From: Stenotrophomonas maltophilia R551-3
Lineage (GTDB): Bacteria > Pseudomonadota > Gammaproteobacteria > Xanthomonadales > Xanthomonadaceae
Direction of reading: 5' to 3'
NCBI RefSeq assembly: GCF_000020665.1
Contig: NC_011071.1
Location: 1,044,501-1,108,500, forward strand
DNA: 64,000 nucleotides
Shown piece after piece: positions 1-8,763 of this stretch. The translations under genes and the position numbers were made by a program. Every line of letters starts with the position of its first letter. The stretch's first letter is position 1. The notes beneath the pieces were generated by a model. The model was not told the origin of the DNA. It saw only the letters and a program-made list of their open reading frames with translations, and searched no databases.

Positions 1-2242
1 CGCCATGCCGCTTCACCACGTAGGCGGCGGCCTCGTTCACCTCGCGACGGTTGGGCTTGTCGATGCCCACCGCGATGACGATTTCGGTGGCGCGGTAATG
101 CGCGCTCCAGTGTTCGGCAGGGAGCGACCAGTCGAAATGGCGATCGATCAGTTCGGCGATGGGCGAGATGGGTTCGTGTTCGCTGTTGGTGGCATTCAGT
201 GCATCCAGTTCCTCGGCACTCAAGTGCCAGGTCTCGCCGCTGCTGTACAACGCATGGGCCTCTGCCCACACCTGCTGCATGTCGATCCGCGCCGGTTCGC
301 CCAATGCCACGGCGTGCACGGTCCACCAGCGGGTATTGCCGGTGGCATCGCGCAGGAAGCGTTCGTCGTTGACACTGGCAAACAGGATGGTGCGCCGCGC
401 GTAGCGGGATTCGGTGCGCGCGTAGGGGCGGCGGATCTCGTCATGGCTGCGCGAGATGAATGATTTCAGCGCCGCGATATCAGTACGGCGGAAGGTGGCA
501 TCGACTTCGCCCAGCTCGACGATCCATTTGGAGATGACCTGCTTGACGCTGTCCTTGTTGGCCGGATCGAGCACCACGCCATCGGCGATCAGTTGCAGCT
601 CCGCCGGCGCCAGCTGCCGTGCCCAGCGCGTCTTGCCCAGGTTCTGTTTCGAGACGAACGTCAGCACGCCGCGCGCGACCACGCCATCGGGTTCAAAGGC
701 GGCCGCCACGCCGGAGATCAGCCAGCGCCGCATCAGAACCTCCTTCAGCACGCGTCCGTCGGCCATGCGCGTGGGCTGGGCTTCCTGCACGGTGTCGAAG
801 AACGCCTGCAGGCGGCGCTGACCATCCCACGGCCGTGAGGTGATCCAGCTGGCGACCGGGTTGTAGGGATTGGCTTCGGCCACCTGGCACAGGTTGGTCT
901 CGAAGCTGGCGGTGGCCATGCCGGCGCGGTGCATGCAATCCATCACTTCGCCAGCCGCGACTTCCTTGGCGTTGTCCACGGTCGTCTGCAGCCCAGGGAC
1001 CAGAATCTCCAGATCCTTGCGGATGACGTTGTAGCGCACGGTCACACCGGTGCGGCGGCACAGCTCGGCCAGGTTGCGGGCCGTTGGCAACGGCCGCCCG
1101 CGCGCGCTGGTGTCGGGAAACGGGGTGAAGGCATCGAATGCGGACAGGTTGCCTGGCACCTGGTAGCGCGCGCTGCCCGATGACGGTGCATCGTCCTGCG
1201 CCACGTCGTCGCCTGCTGCGGGCGGCACGGGGGGCAACAGCTGGGTACGCACGGCGTCCAGCCCTTCACGCAGATGAAGGTCGTTGAAGTCGGTTGGACG
1301 GTCATCGTCGCCATGCAGCGCGGCGAACTCGGGCCAGGCCACGCGGGCATCGATGTCTGCGGCAGTCTGCGTGGCCAGGGTGACGCCAGGGTTGTCCAGC
1401 GGCTGCCGCGTCCACTGATCGTTGTCGGCACATAGCACGAACGACGCGTCCGGCATGGCGCCGCGCCAGGCCTGGCCGACCGGGCCGAGGTTGCCGGCAT
1501 CCCAAGCCACTACCGCGCACCAGCCGGTGGCCTGGTGGATGGATTCGGCCGTGGCGTAACCTTCTGCAATGGCGATCGGCTGGCCGGGAACCGGCTTGCC
1601 GATGACATGGAAGCAGCCCTGCTTGCGGCCGCCGGAAAGGAAGTCCTTGTCGCGTCCGAGTGCCGGATCCATGCGTGGAAAGATCGCCTGCAACGAGACA
1701 ATCCGGCCCGCACTGTTCATCACCGGTACCAGCAGGGCATTGTCGATGTGGCGGAAGACCAGGCCATCGCTGTTGCGCACCGGCCATGGCGCCACACGCA
1801 GGCCATGTGCGTGGATGCCCTTGCGTACGAGATAGGGGTGGTGGGCATCCGCGGGAATGGCTCGGTTCCACAGCACGTTGGCCACCTTGGCGGCGGCGTC
1901 CTCGCGCTCGCGCTGATCCCGTTCGCGCGCGCTGCGGGCCGCCTCCTGGCGTTGCCGGATGGCACGCTGCTCGGCGGCGCTCAACGTGGTCGGCGATTTC
2001 GCGCACCAGGCATGGCGGATGCCGGTCCGCCAGCTGCCGAACTCGCCGGCCGGCACGTTGTCGCCAAACAACACCGCCCAACCATTGCGCGTGCCACGAC
2101 GGTCGCCTTCCACATGGAAGCGCACCAGCGTGCCATCGGCGTTGAGCGCGTCGCGGCCGCGCGCGTCCGGCACGATGCCGTGCGCGTGCATGGCCTGCAG
2201 GAACGCGGGAACGATGTCCTGCGTGGGATGCGGTGTGTGCAT
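1..2242 (-). CDS. Toprim/VapE-family primase-helicase of a prophage or phage satellite (partial, runs off left edge)
   Basis: The frame is open from the ATG at 2242 to the window edge, giving 747 codons without a stop. About residue 225 lies IAEGYATAES and about 271 FVLCADND, the glutamate and DxD of a Toprim primase core. The second half is a virulence-associated-protein-E type ATPase: Walker A NLGKTRWAR near 536, Walker B WIVELGEVD near 572, then RRPYAR and FASVNDERFLRD with TGNTRWW, all in the order usual for VapE. Proteins with this pair of domains start replication of temperate phages, P4-like satellites and islands. An in-frame TGA at 2354-2356 and the lack of other start codons support the chosen ATG. 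The rest of the element must lie to the left; no integrase or att site is visible here. Confidence 0.88.
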   Translation of the reverse strand, partial: MHTPHPTQDIVPAFLQAMHAHGIVPDARGRDALNADGTLVRFHVEGDRRGTRNGWAVLFGDNVPAGEFGSWRTGIRHAWCAKSPTTLSAAEQRAIRQRQEAARSARERDQREREDAAAKVANVLWNRAIPADAHHPYLVRKGIHAHGLRVAPWPVRNSDGLVFRHIDNALLVPVMNSAGRIVSLQAIFPRMDPALGRDKDFLSGGRKQGCFHVIGKPVPGQPIAIAEGYATAESIHQATGWCAVVAWDAGNLGPVGQAWRGAMPDASFVLCADNDQWTRQPLDNPGVTLATQTAADIDARVAWPEFAALHGDDDRPTDFNDLHLREGLDAVRTQLLPPVPPAAGDDVAQDDAPSSGSARYQVPGNLSAFDAFTPFPDTSARGRPLPTARNLAELCRRTGVTVRYNVIRKDLEILVPGLQTTVDNAKEVAAGEVMDCMHRAGMATASFETNLCQVAEANPYNPVASWITSRPWDGQRRLQAFFDTVQEAQPTRMADGRVLKEVLMRRWLISGVAAAFEPDGVVARGVLTFVSKQNLGKTRWARQLAPAELQLIADGVVLDPANKDSVKQVISKWIVELGEVDATFRRTDIAALKSFISRSHDEIRRPYARTESRYARRTILFASVNDERFLRDATGNTRWWTVHAVALGEPARIDMQQVWAEAHALYSSGETWHLSAEELDALNATNSEHEPISPIAELIDRHFDWSLPAEHWSAHYRATEIVIAVGIDKPNRREVNEAAAYVVKRHG

Positions 2243-2727
2243 TCGACGGAGCCCCTGGGAACGTGGATCGGTCCACGGCGGCTGATGGCGGCCAACGTGC
2301 TGTGCAGTACCTGGCGTGCGCAGGCCACGCAGCGGCCGACCGACGCAGTGTGGTCAGGATGTGATGGGAGGTGGTGACGGTCATGGTGTCGGAATGGGGC
2401 TTCATTTGCAACACCTTCCGGCACCTTGCATCCCTGATCGCGATCGGATCGCCCGGTACTCGTTGGATCTGCGATGGCGTTTGCAGATCGCTGTGGTCGC
2501 GCCGACGCGTCGCAGTTGGCGAGAACCGGTTTTCGCATGATGCGATCGCCGTCAGCGACGGCCCTTTGTTTCTCTCCATCGCGCCTTCGGGCGCCCGTGC
2601 ACAAGGAGCCTGCATGCCTGAAATCCACTGCAACCACGAACACCGATCCGCCGCGGAATCCGCGTCATTGACGGTCGTTGCGACGTTCTCAATCGGTGCG
2701 ACCACCCCTCGATAAAATACGACTGGC
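2243..2727. other. 485-bp gap between divergent phage-type genes; probable control region
   Basis: No convincing gene was found here on either strand. Short frames exist on both strands but lack recognisable domains or good ribosome sites. The gap separates a leftward replication gene from two rightward small genes, the usual place for an early control region of a temperate phage or satellite. An AT-rich GATAAAATAC at 2711-2720, just before the rightward genes, could be a -10 region. No repressor gene was recognised. Confidence 0.4.
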
Positions 2728-2952
2728 ATGACGGACACCATCGGCGAAGCGCAGGAACTGGAAGCGCGCCACCTGCAACGCGCATTGGCCCAGCACGCAA
2801 CGCGGGCCAGCAGCGTTGCCCCTCTCACGCCCATTGGGGAATGCCAGAACCCGGACTGCAGCGAAGACTTCGACAACGATCCGGCCAGGCTTTTCTGTGG
2901 GCCTGCCTGTGCCGAGCGTTTCGAAGCCATCCATCAACACCGCAACGCATAG
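2728..2952 (+). CDS. Small zinc-finger protein, phage-type
   Basis: A 74-residue acidic protein. Its second half has a four-cysteine pattern, C-x4-C near residues 39-44 and C-x3-C near 58-62 (ECQNPDCSEDF, then LFCGPACAERFE), typical of a small treble-clef or zinc-ribbon fold. Small proteins like this are common in phage early regions, but its function is unknown. It lies 11 bp upstream of the next small gene, so the two are probably co-transcribed and divergent from the VapE-type gene. Confidence 0.65.
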   Translation: MTDTIGEAQELEARHLQRALAQHATRASSVAPLTPIGECQNPDCSEDFDNDPARLFCGPACAERFEAIHQHRNA

Positions 2953-2963
2953 GAACAGGGGAC

Positions 2964-3218
2964 ATGTCTCTGAACAGCAACGACGCTGACTTCACCGAAC
3001 GCATCGCCGGATTGTCGGCCGAGCTCGCCATGCTGGTGAGCCTGGTGGAGAACCACATCCATCTGCAGCTGGCCGATCTGGCGGATGCGGGGGACGTGGA
3101 TGCACAGGAGCGATTCGCGGTGGCCGACCCGGAGCGCTGGTTGGAGAACGCCCGCAACAGCCTGCAGGCGGGGGTCATGTTCCTGGAGCGCGCGGTGCAG
3201 CAGCCGGCGCGGTTCTAG
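2964..3218 (+). CDS. Acb2/Tad1-like hairpin-domain protein, candidate anti-CBASS/anti-Thoeris sponge
   Basis: An 84-residue, mostly helical protein. The N-terminal half (FTERIAGLSAELAMLVSLVE) and the C-terminal half (ADPERWLENARNSLQAGVM, then FLERAVQQP) read as two long helices joined by a turn. The ending resembles the conserved tail of the Acb2/Tad1 hairpin family as I remember it: a W-x-x-x-A-R stretch, LQ-x-G-x-M, then RAV-x-x-P. Known members are phage proteins that bind cyclic nucleotides and so block CBASS or Thoeris immunity. The call rests on motif memory and phage context, not on a search. A general phage helical protein is the alternative. Confidence 0.5.
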   Translation: MSLNSNDADFTERIAGLSAELAMLVSLVENHIHLQLADLADAGDVDAQERFAVADPERWLENARNSLQAGVMFLERAVQQPARF

Positions 3219-3383
3219 CGTTGCCGATCGGGGGCGGAAGGGGCCGGCCAGGCTGGGCGCCCTTCCGTCCCCTCCGGGGTGATCAGTGCGCCACGTGAGC
3301 GAGGCTGCGTCATAACGTCGCACCACCTGCGAAGCAACCCTGAACGTGGTCCAAGGTTGGCTGCGGCCCCGTAGAATGGCCAC

Positions 3384-3830
3384 GTGCGCCGTTCTGTCCT
3401 CCACCGCCGGTTCCAGGCCCTGGCATGGCTCGCCATGCTGCTGGTGCTGCTCGCTCCGCTGGTGAGCCGCTGGCTGGCGCACGGTCACGTGGCTGCTGCA
3501 GTGCCCGTGGCGGCGATGGACCACGCGATGCACGCAGAGCATGCGCAGCACGCGATGGAAGGCCATCACGACCACCACGCGATGGCGATGCCGCACGGCG
3601 AGGCCGCAAAGAAGCCACCTGCCGATCCACACGCCGATCATGAGATGGGTGTGGACTGCGATTACTGCCTGATCGCTGCACGGCTGATCACCCTGTTGGT
3701 GGCGGCATTGTTGCTGTTGACGCCGATGGCACCGGTGTGCCGCGCGCTGCGCGGTGCGGTGCGGGCGCTGCCGCAACGGATCAGCGGCACATTGGGAGCG
3801 CGTGGGCCGCCGGCCTTCATGGCCGCCTGA
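3384..3830 (+). CDS. DUF2946-family histidine-rich membrane protein
   Basis: A 148-residue protein starting at GTG 3384. A hydrophobic N-terminal segment (ALAWLAMLLVLLAPLVS) is followed by a periplasmic loop very rich in His and Met (HAMHAEHAQHAM, HHDHHAMAMPH), a CDYC pair, and a second membrane segment near residues 95-115. DUF2946 proteins commonly sit beside TonB receptors linked to copper or other metals, and the His/Met loop fits metal binding. It is followed after 129 bp by a TonB receptor on the same strand. The metal is not known. Confidence 0.75.
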   Translation: MRRSVLHRRFQALAWLAMLLVLLAPLVSRWLAHGHVAAAVPVAAMDHAMHAEHAQHAMEGHHDHHAMAMPHGEAAKKPPADPHADHEMGVDCDYCLIAARLITLLVAALLLLTPMAPVCRALRGAVRALPQRISGTLGARGPPAFMAA

Positions 3831-3959
3831 GCCGCACGCGCGTTGCACTGATCTGCCTTCCATGAGGTTGCCGGCCACGGCCGGTGCCCGCACGCGCGTG
3901 TTTGTCCCTTTCTGATTGCTGCCCTGCCATTGCGGGGTGGCCTTGCATGCCGTGAACAA

Positions 3960-6098
3960 ATGAAAACGAACTCCAACTCCGCGCACCTGCGCCGGGCGAC
4001 GCTGCCTGTCCTGTGCGCGTTGCTCCTGCACGCCGCGCCCCTGCTTGCCGCTGATGCGGCACCACCGACCACGCTGGATACCGTGCGGGTGGTCGATACC
4101 CGCAGCGGCGAACTCTCGTCCACCGCCAACGCCGGATCCGCACTGGGCCTGAGCGTGCTGCAGACACCGGCCAGCCTGACGGTGATTTCGCGCGAACAGC
4201 TGGAACAGCGTGGCGACAGCAACCTCAACGATGCAATCAGCCGGGCAGGCGCGATCAGTGCGATGCCGCACCCCGGCAACGGCCTGAGCGCGCTGTCCAG
4301 CCGCGGCTTCACCGATGGCGCCTCGGTGATGCGCCTGTACGACGGGCTGCGCCAGTACGGCGGCGTGGGCATCACGTTCCCGTTCGATACCTGGTCGATC
4401 GAGCGCATCGAAGTGCTGCGCGGGCCGGCCTCGGTGATCCACGGTGATGGCGCGATCGGCGGCGTGATCAACATCGTGCCGAAGAAGCCCTCGCGCGGTG
4501 CCATCGAAAACGAGATCAGCGTGACCGTGGGCAGCGAGGACACCGCGCGCCTGGGCTTCGGCAGCGGTGGCGCGCTGACGCCCGAGCTGGCCTACCGGCT
4601 GGATGTGAGTGGCAACTACAGCGGCGGTTGGGTGGACCGTGGCCGCAACAACGATGCGACGTTCTCCGGCGCGCTGCTGTGGCAGCCGCGCACCGACCTG
4701 CAGCTGACCCTCACCCATGCGCAGGGCTACCAGCAGCCGATGCGTTACTTCGGCACGCCGCTGGTCGAGGGCCGCCAGCTGGAGGCGCTGCGCCACCGCA
4801 ACTACAACGTGGATGACAGCGAGATCCGCTACCGTGACCGCTGGACCCAGCTCGATGCGCTGTGGACGCCGACCGCGAACGTGGAATGGCGCACGCGCCT
4901 CTACCAGATCGACAGCCAACGCGATTGGCGCAATGCCGAGGCCTATGTTTACAACCGCGCCACCGGCTTGATCGATCGATCGGGCAACACCGAGATCACC
5001 CACAACCAGGACCAGACCGGGCTGACCTCGACGCTGCGTGTGCAGGGAACGGCGGGTGGCCTGCAGAACAGCTTCGCGGTGGGCCTGGATGCCAACCGCG
5101 CCCACTTCAAGCACACCAACAACACCTATGCTGGCAGTTCGGGCCCGGTCGATCCGTTCGATCCGGTGCCGGGCCAGTTCGTCAGCGATGCGCCGAACCT
5201 GCCGCGCTACCGCAACCGTGCCGAACAGTACGCGTTGTTCGTGGAAGACCGCTTGGCGCTGAGCGAGCGCTGGTCGGTGCTGGGAGGGCTGCGCCACGAC
5301 CGCGCGCGCATCGACCGTACCGATCTGATCAGCGGCCAGAACGCGTTCTCGAAGACCTACAGCAGCACCGGCTGGCGTGCAGGCACGGTGTTCGCGCTGC
5401 AGCCGACGCTGAGCCTATATGCGCAGTACTCGCAGGCGGCGGACCCTGTCAGTGGCCTGCTGATGATCAGCCCGGCCAACGGTGCCTTCGATCTGGCCAA
5501 GGGCAGGCAGATCGAAGTGGGCCTGAAGCAGGCGTTCGATGGCGGCGAGTGGACGCTGGCGGCGTATCGCATCCGCAAGACCGGGCTGCTCAGCCGCGAT
5601 CCGCTGGTGCCAGATCGCCGGGTGCAGGTGGGCGCGCAGACCTCACGCGGTATCGAGGCGTCGTTGAACTGGAACTTCGCGCCGCACTGGACGTTGGATG
5701 CCAACGCCACGGTGCTGAAGGCCGAGTTCGAGGACTTCCTGGAGACGGCCGGTTCGCCGCCGATGCTGGTGTCGCGCGATGGCAACGTGCCGCCGAACGT
5801 GGCCGAACGCCTGGCCAATGTGTGGTTGAGCTGGCGGTTCGCGCCGGACTGGAGCGCGGCGGGTGGCGTTCGCTATGTCGGCAAGCGCTACGCCGACAAT
5901 GCCAATACGCTGGAATTGCCCGGCTACAGCACCACCGATCTGGCGCTGACCTGGCAGGCAGCACCGCGCACGCGGCTGACCGCTCGCCTGTTCAACGTGT
6001 TCGACAAGGCGTACTACGCCACGGCGTACTACACCAGTACACAGTGGCTGCTGGGCGCGGATCGCCGCGTCGAGTTCACCGTCGATCATCGCTTCTGA
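3960..6098 (+). CDS. TonB-dependent siderophore receptor
   Basis: A 712-residue outer-membrane receptor. A signal peptide is visible (LPVLCALLLHAAPLLAA). The plug domain carries SLTVISREQLEQRG and IERIEVLRGPASVIHGDGAIGGVIN, the hallmark of siderophore receptors. The barrel ends with RRVEFTVDHRF, a terminal Phe as in most outer-membrane proteins. ATG 3960 was preferred to an upstream GTG/ATG run because the signal peptide then begins normally with MKTNSN. The following PepSY gene starts 11 bp downstream, so the pair is an operon for uptake and probably reductive release of a chelated metal, most likely ferric siderophore. The substrate cannot be told from sequence. Confidence 0.9.
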   Translation: MKTNSNSAHLRRATLPVLCALLLHAAPLLAADAAPPTTLDTVRVVDTRSGELSSTANAGSALGLSVLQTPASLTVISREQLEQRGDSNLNDAISRAGAISAMPHPGNGLSALSSRGFTDGASVMRLYDGLRQYGGVGITFPFDTWSIERIEVLRGPASVIHGDGAIGGVINIVPKKPSRGAIENEISVTVGSEDTARLGFGSGGALTPELAYRLDVSGNYSGGWVDRGRNNDATFSGALLWQPRTDLQLTLTHAQGYQQPMRYFGTPLVEGRQLEALRHRNYNVDDSEIRYRDRWTQLDALWTPTANVEWRTRLYQIDSQRDWRNAEAYVYNRATGLIDRSGNTEITHNQDQTGLTSTLRVQGTAGGLQNSFAVGLDANRAHFKHTNNTYAGSSGPVDPFDPVPGQFVSDAPNLPRYRNRAEQYALFVEDRLALSERWSVLGGLRHDRARIDRTDLISGQNAFSKTYSSTGWRAGTVFALQPTLSLYAQYSQAADPVSGLLMISPANGAFDLAKGRQIEVGLKQAFDGGEWTLAAYRIRKTGLLSRDPLVPDRRVQVGAQTSRGIEASLNWNFAPHWTLDANATVLKAEFEDFLETAGSPPMLVSRDGNVPPNVAERLANVWLSWRFAPDWSAAGGVRYVGKRYADNANTLELPGYSTTDLALTWQAAPRTRLTARLFNVFDKAYYATAYYTSTQWLLGADRRVEFTVDHRF

Positions 6099-6109
6099 GG
6101 ACGCGCACC

Positions 6110-7609
6110 ATGTCGCTGCGATCCACCGCCAAGCGCTGGACCTACCTGGTGCACCGCTGGCTGGGCATCGGCGGATGCCTGCTGATGCTGTTGTGGTTCG
6201 TCAGCGGGTTGGTGATGTTGTTCATCGGCTACCCGAAGCTGACGCCCGGTGAACGTCTGGCGGCATTGCCGGTGCTGCCGGAGGCCCACGATCTGCACGG
6301 GCTGTCGGTGCTGCCTGCCGCCGTGCAGGCCGAGCCGGAGGCCGTGGCACTGACCACGCTGCGCGGCGAGCCGGCGTATGTGGTGCGCGCGGGAAGCAAC
6401 GTGGGGGCGTGGTCAGCCGTCACTGGCCAGGCCCTGCTGCCGGTGTCGGCACAGCGCGCCGAAGCATCGGCGGCACAGTTCGCCGGCGGTCCGGCCTTCG
6501 TTGGTGCGATGCGGGTGGACGAGGATCGCTGGACGCATTCGCGCGCGCTGGACGCGCACCGGCCGCTGTACCGGGTGGAGGTGGGGGGCGCACAGCCCGG
6601 TGACCTGTATGTGTCCTCGCGCACCGGTGAAGTGGTGCTGGACGCACCGCATGTGCAGCAGCGCTGGAACTATGTGGGGGCCTGGCTGCACTGGCTGTAT
6701 TTCCTGCGCATGCAGTCGGTGGATCCGGTGTGGACGTGGGTGGTGATCGTGCTGTCCGCGCTGTGCACGGTGGCGGCGGTCAGCGGGATCGTGGTGGGGG
6801 TATGGCGCTGGCGTTTCCGTGGGCACTATCGCTCGGGTGCGAAGACACCGTATGTCGAGCCGTGGATGCGCTGGCACCATCTGATCGGACTGGTGGCGGC
6901 CGCCTTCGTTTTTACCTGGATCTTCAGCGGGCTGATGTCGATGAATCCATTGGGGGTCTTCAGCAGCACGCGCGAGGCGATCGACAGCGGACGCTATCGC
7001 GGTGGTGCGGTGGCGGTGGATGGCGCATTGGGTGCACCAGCGGCGCTACTGGCGGTGGCCGACGCTACGCGGTTCAAGCCGGTGGAGATCCAGTGGCGGC
7101 GCATCGGTGGTGAACTGTTTGCGGTGCTGCTGGATGGACAAGGCGATACCCGCATCGTGTCCCAGGTTGAAGGGCGGTTGCAGGTTGCGCGCGTGTTGCC
7201 CGCAGAGTGGCTGCAGCAGAAGGCAGGGGCGATGTCCGACGTGCCGATGCAGGGTTTCGCAGTCCAGCAAGCGCCGGATGCGTACTTCTATCCGCGTGCA
7301 CCGGAGGCCATGAATGGTGCGGCGGTGCGCCGCTTCCCGGTGGCAGTGGTGGACTTCGACGATGCCGAGGCGACGCGTGTCTATCTCGATCTGGCCACCG
7401 GCGACCCGTTGCTGACGATGGGGCATCGGGAACGGGTGGGGCGCTGGCTGTTCTACTTCCTGCACAGCTGGGACCTACCGGCGATGTTGCGCCAGGAAGG
7501 TGCCCGGCTGGCTGTGTTGCTGCTGCTGAGCGCTGCTGGCACGGCGTTGTGCGCGACGGCCACGGTGATCGGCTATCGCCGGTTGCGGATGAAGGTGCGG
7601 CGGCGCTGA
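6110..7609 (+). CDS. PepSY-associated transmembrane protein (siderophore reductase-like)
   Basis: A 499-residue inner-membrane protein. It begins with a basic stretch and a membrane helix (VHRWLGIGGCLLMLLWFVSGLVMLF), followed by a periplasmic PepSY-like region with two further helices around residues 185-235 (WNYVGAWLHWLYFL, VSGIVVGVWRWRF, then WMRWHHLIGLVAA) and a last helix near the C terminus. Conserved His residues in the helices (VHRW, LHWLY, RWHH) are as in haem-binding PepSY_TM proteins such as those linked to ferrisiderophore reduction. It is encoded directly behind the TonB receptor, which supports that role by context. Confidence 0.82.
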   Translation: MSLRSTAKRWTYLVHRWLGIGGCLLMLLWFVSGLVMLFIGYPKLTPGERLAALPVLPEAHDLHGLSVLPAAVQAEPEAVALTTLRGEPAYVVRAGSNVGAWSAVTGQALLPVSAQRAEASAAQFAGGPAFVGAMRVDEDRWTHSRALDAHRPLYRVEVGGAQPGDLYVSSRTGEVVLDAPHVQQRWNYVGAWLHWLYFLRMQSVDPVWTWVVIVLSALCTVAAVSGIVVGVWRWRFRGHYRSGAKTPYVEPWMRWHHLIGLVAAAFVFTWIFSGLMSMNPLGVFSSTREAIDSGRYRGGAVAVDGALGAPAALLAVADATRFKPVEIQWRRIGGELFAVLLDGQGDTRIVSQVEGRLQVARVLPAEWLQQKAGAMSDVPMQGFAVQQAPDAYFYPRAPEAMNGAAVRRFPVAVVDFDDAEATRVYLDLATGDPLLTMGHRERVGRWLFYFLHSWDLPAMLRQEGARLAVLLLLSAAGTALCATATVIGYRRLRMKVRRR

Positions 7610-7618
7610 TGCAGCTGG

Positions 7619-8752
7619 TTAGACCCGTAGCCAACGTGTGGACACAGCCACCAGCAACAAGGCCACGGCCACGCCGATGAACGCAGCGATCAGGCCGAAA
7701 TGATTGGCGGCGAAGCCGATCAAGGCAGGCCCGGCGAGGATGCCGGCAAAGCCCAGCGTGGATACTGCAGTGATCGCCAGCGCGCCGGGCATGCGGGTCT
7801 GGTGGCCGGCCAGTGAGAACAGCGCCGGTGCGATGTTGGCGCAGCCGAGGCCGACCAGCACATAGCCGATCAGCGACGCCTGCCACGGCGTGACCAGGGT
7901 CAACACCAGCACGCCCGCGGCGGCGAGCAGGGCGCCAAATACGATCGCGCGCTCACGGCCCACACACGCTACCAGCGCATCGCCGAACAGGCGTGCGACG
8001 GTCATGGTCAGGGTGAAGGTCACATAGCCGATACCGGCAATGCTGGCATCGACGCGACGCACATCGCTGAGGAAGACCGCGCTCCAGTCCAGCATCGCGC
8101 CTTCGCCGAGGAAAGCGACGAACGCCAGCACGCCGATGAACAGCACGATGCCGTGCGGAATGGCCAGCATCGGTGTGTCGTGCGGCATGCGCTCGCTGTG
8201 CCAGTAGGCCGCCGACAACAGCATCACCAGCAGCATGGCGCCCACGCCGATCAGCACCGATGCCAGTGGCGGCAGCTGTGCGGACAGCAGCACGGTCATG
8301 GTTGCCGCGCCGAGGAAACCACCGATGCTGAAGAAGGCATGGAAGCCGGACATCATCACGCGTCGTGATTCGCGCTCAACGATGACGGCCTGCACGTTCA
8401 TCGTGCAGTCCATCGCGCCCACGGCGGCGCCGAACACGAACAGCACCAGCCCCAGCGTCCAGGCCGAACCGGCCAGCGCCAGGCCGGGTACGGTCAGGCA
8501 GATCAGCAGGCTGCTGGCCACCATCACCCGCCGGCAGCCCAGGCGTGCGGCCAGTACACCGGACAGCGGCATGGCCAGCAGCGAACCGGCACCGAGGCAG
8601 AGCAGCACCAGGCCCAGCGTAGCGTCGTTGATGTCGGTGCGCGCCTTGGCGAACGGCACCAGTGTTGCCCACAACGCCGTGGCGAAACCGGGAATGAAGA
8701 ATGCAGCGCGGGTCGCGTGCTGTTCGGCACGCGCGCGGTTGGCGAGGGACAT
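7619..8752 (-). CDS. smtcrA: MFS transporter of the Smqnr locus (SmtcrA-like)
   Basis: A 377-residue protein with about twelve hydrophobic segments. MFS signature stretches such as LAARLGCRRVMVAS and a repeated half-protein pattern are visible, and the type is close to fucose/FucP-like permeases. It lies 11 bp behind the DeoR-family regulator and is read with it. In S. maltophilia a DeoR-type regulator, SmQnrR, is reported to repress both the divergent Smqnr and a transporter gene called SmtcrA. I assign the name from gene order and family, not from a direct sequence match. The substrate is unknown. Confidence 0.72.
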   Translation of the reverse strand: MSLANRARAEQHATRAAFFIPGFATALWATLVPFAKARTDINDATLGLVLLCLGAGSLLAMPLSGVLAARLGCRRVMVASSLLICLTVPGLALAGSAWTLGLVLFVFGAAVGAMDCTMNVQAVIVERESRRVMMSGFHAFFSIGGFLGAATMTVLLSAQLPPLASVLIGVGAMLLVMLLSAAYWHSERMPHDTPMLAIPHGIVLFIGVLAFVAFLGEGAMLDWSAVFLSDVRRVDASIAGIGYVTFTLTMTVARLFGDALVACVGRERAIVFGALLAAAGVLVLTLVTPWQASLIGYVLVGLGCANIAPALFSLAGHQTRMPGALAITAVSTLGFAGILAGPALIGFAANHFGLIAAFIGVAVALLLVAVSTRWLRV

Positions 8753-8763
8753 GAGCGGTACGG

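Noticed and set aside
1302..2930. 542-residue minus-strand frame overlapping the VapE gene
   Set aside because: The VapE frame next to it has Toprim and ATPase motifs throughout; this one is Arg/Pro-rich shadow sequence.
2934..5297. 787-residue open frame on the minus strand
   Set aside because: It is the antisense of the small phage-type genes, the DUF2946 gene and the TonB receptor; composition is typical high-GC shadow text with no domain.
4862..7609. Long + frame joining receptor shadow to the PepSY gene
   Set aside because: Only the part from 6110 is real; the earlier part is out of frame with the receptor and has no recognisable domain.
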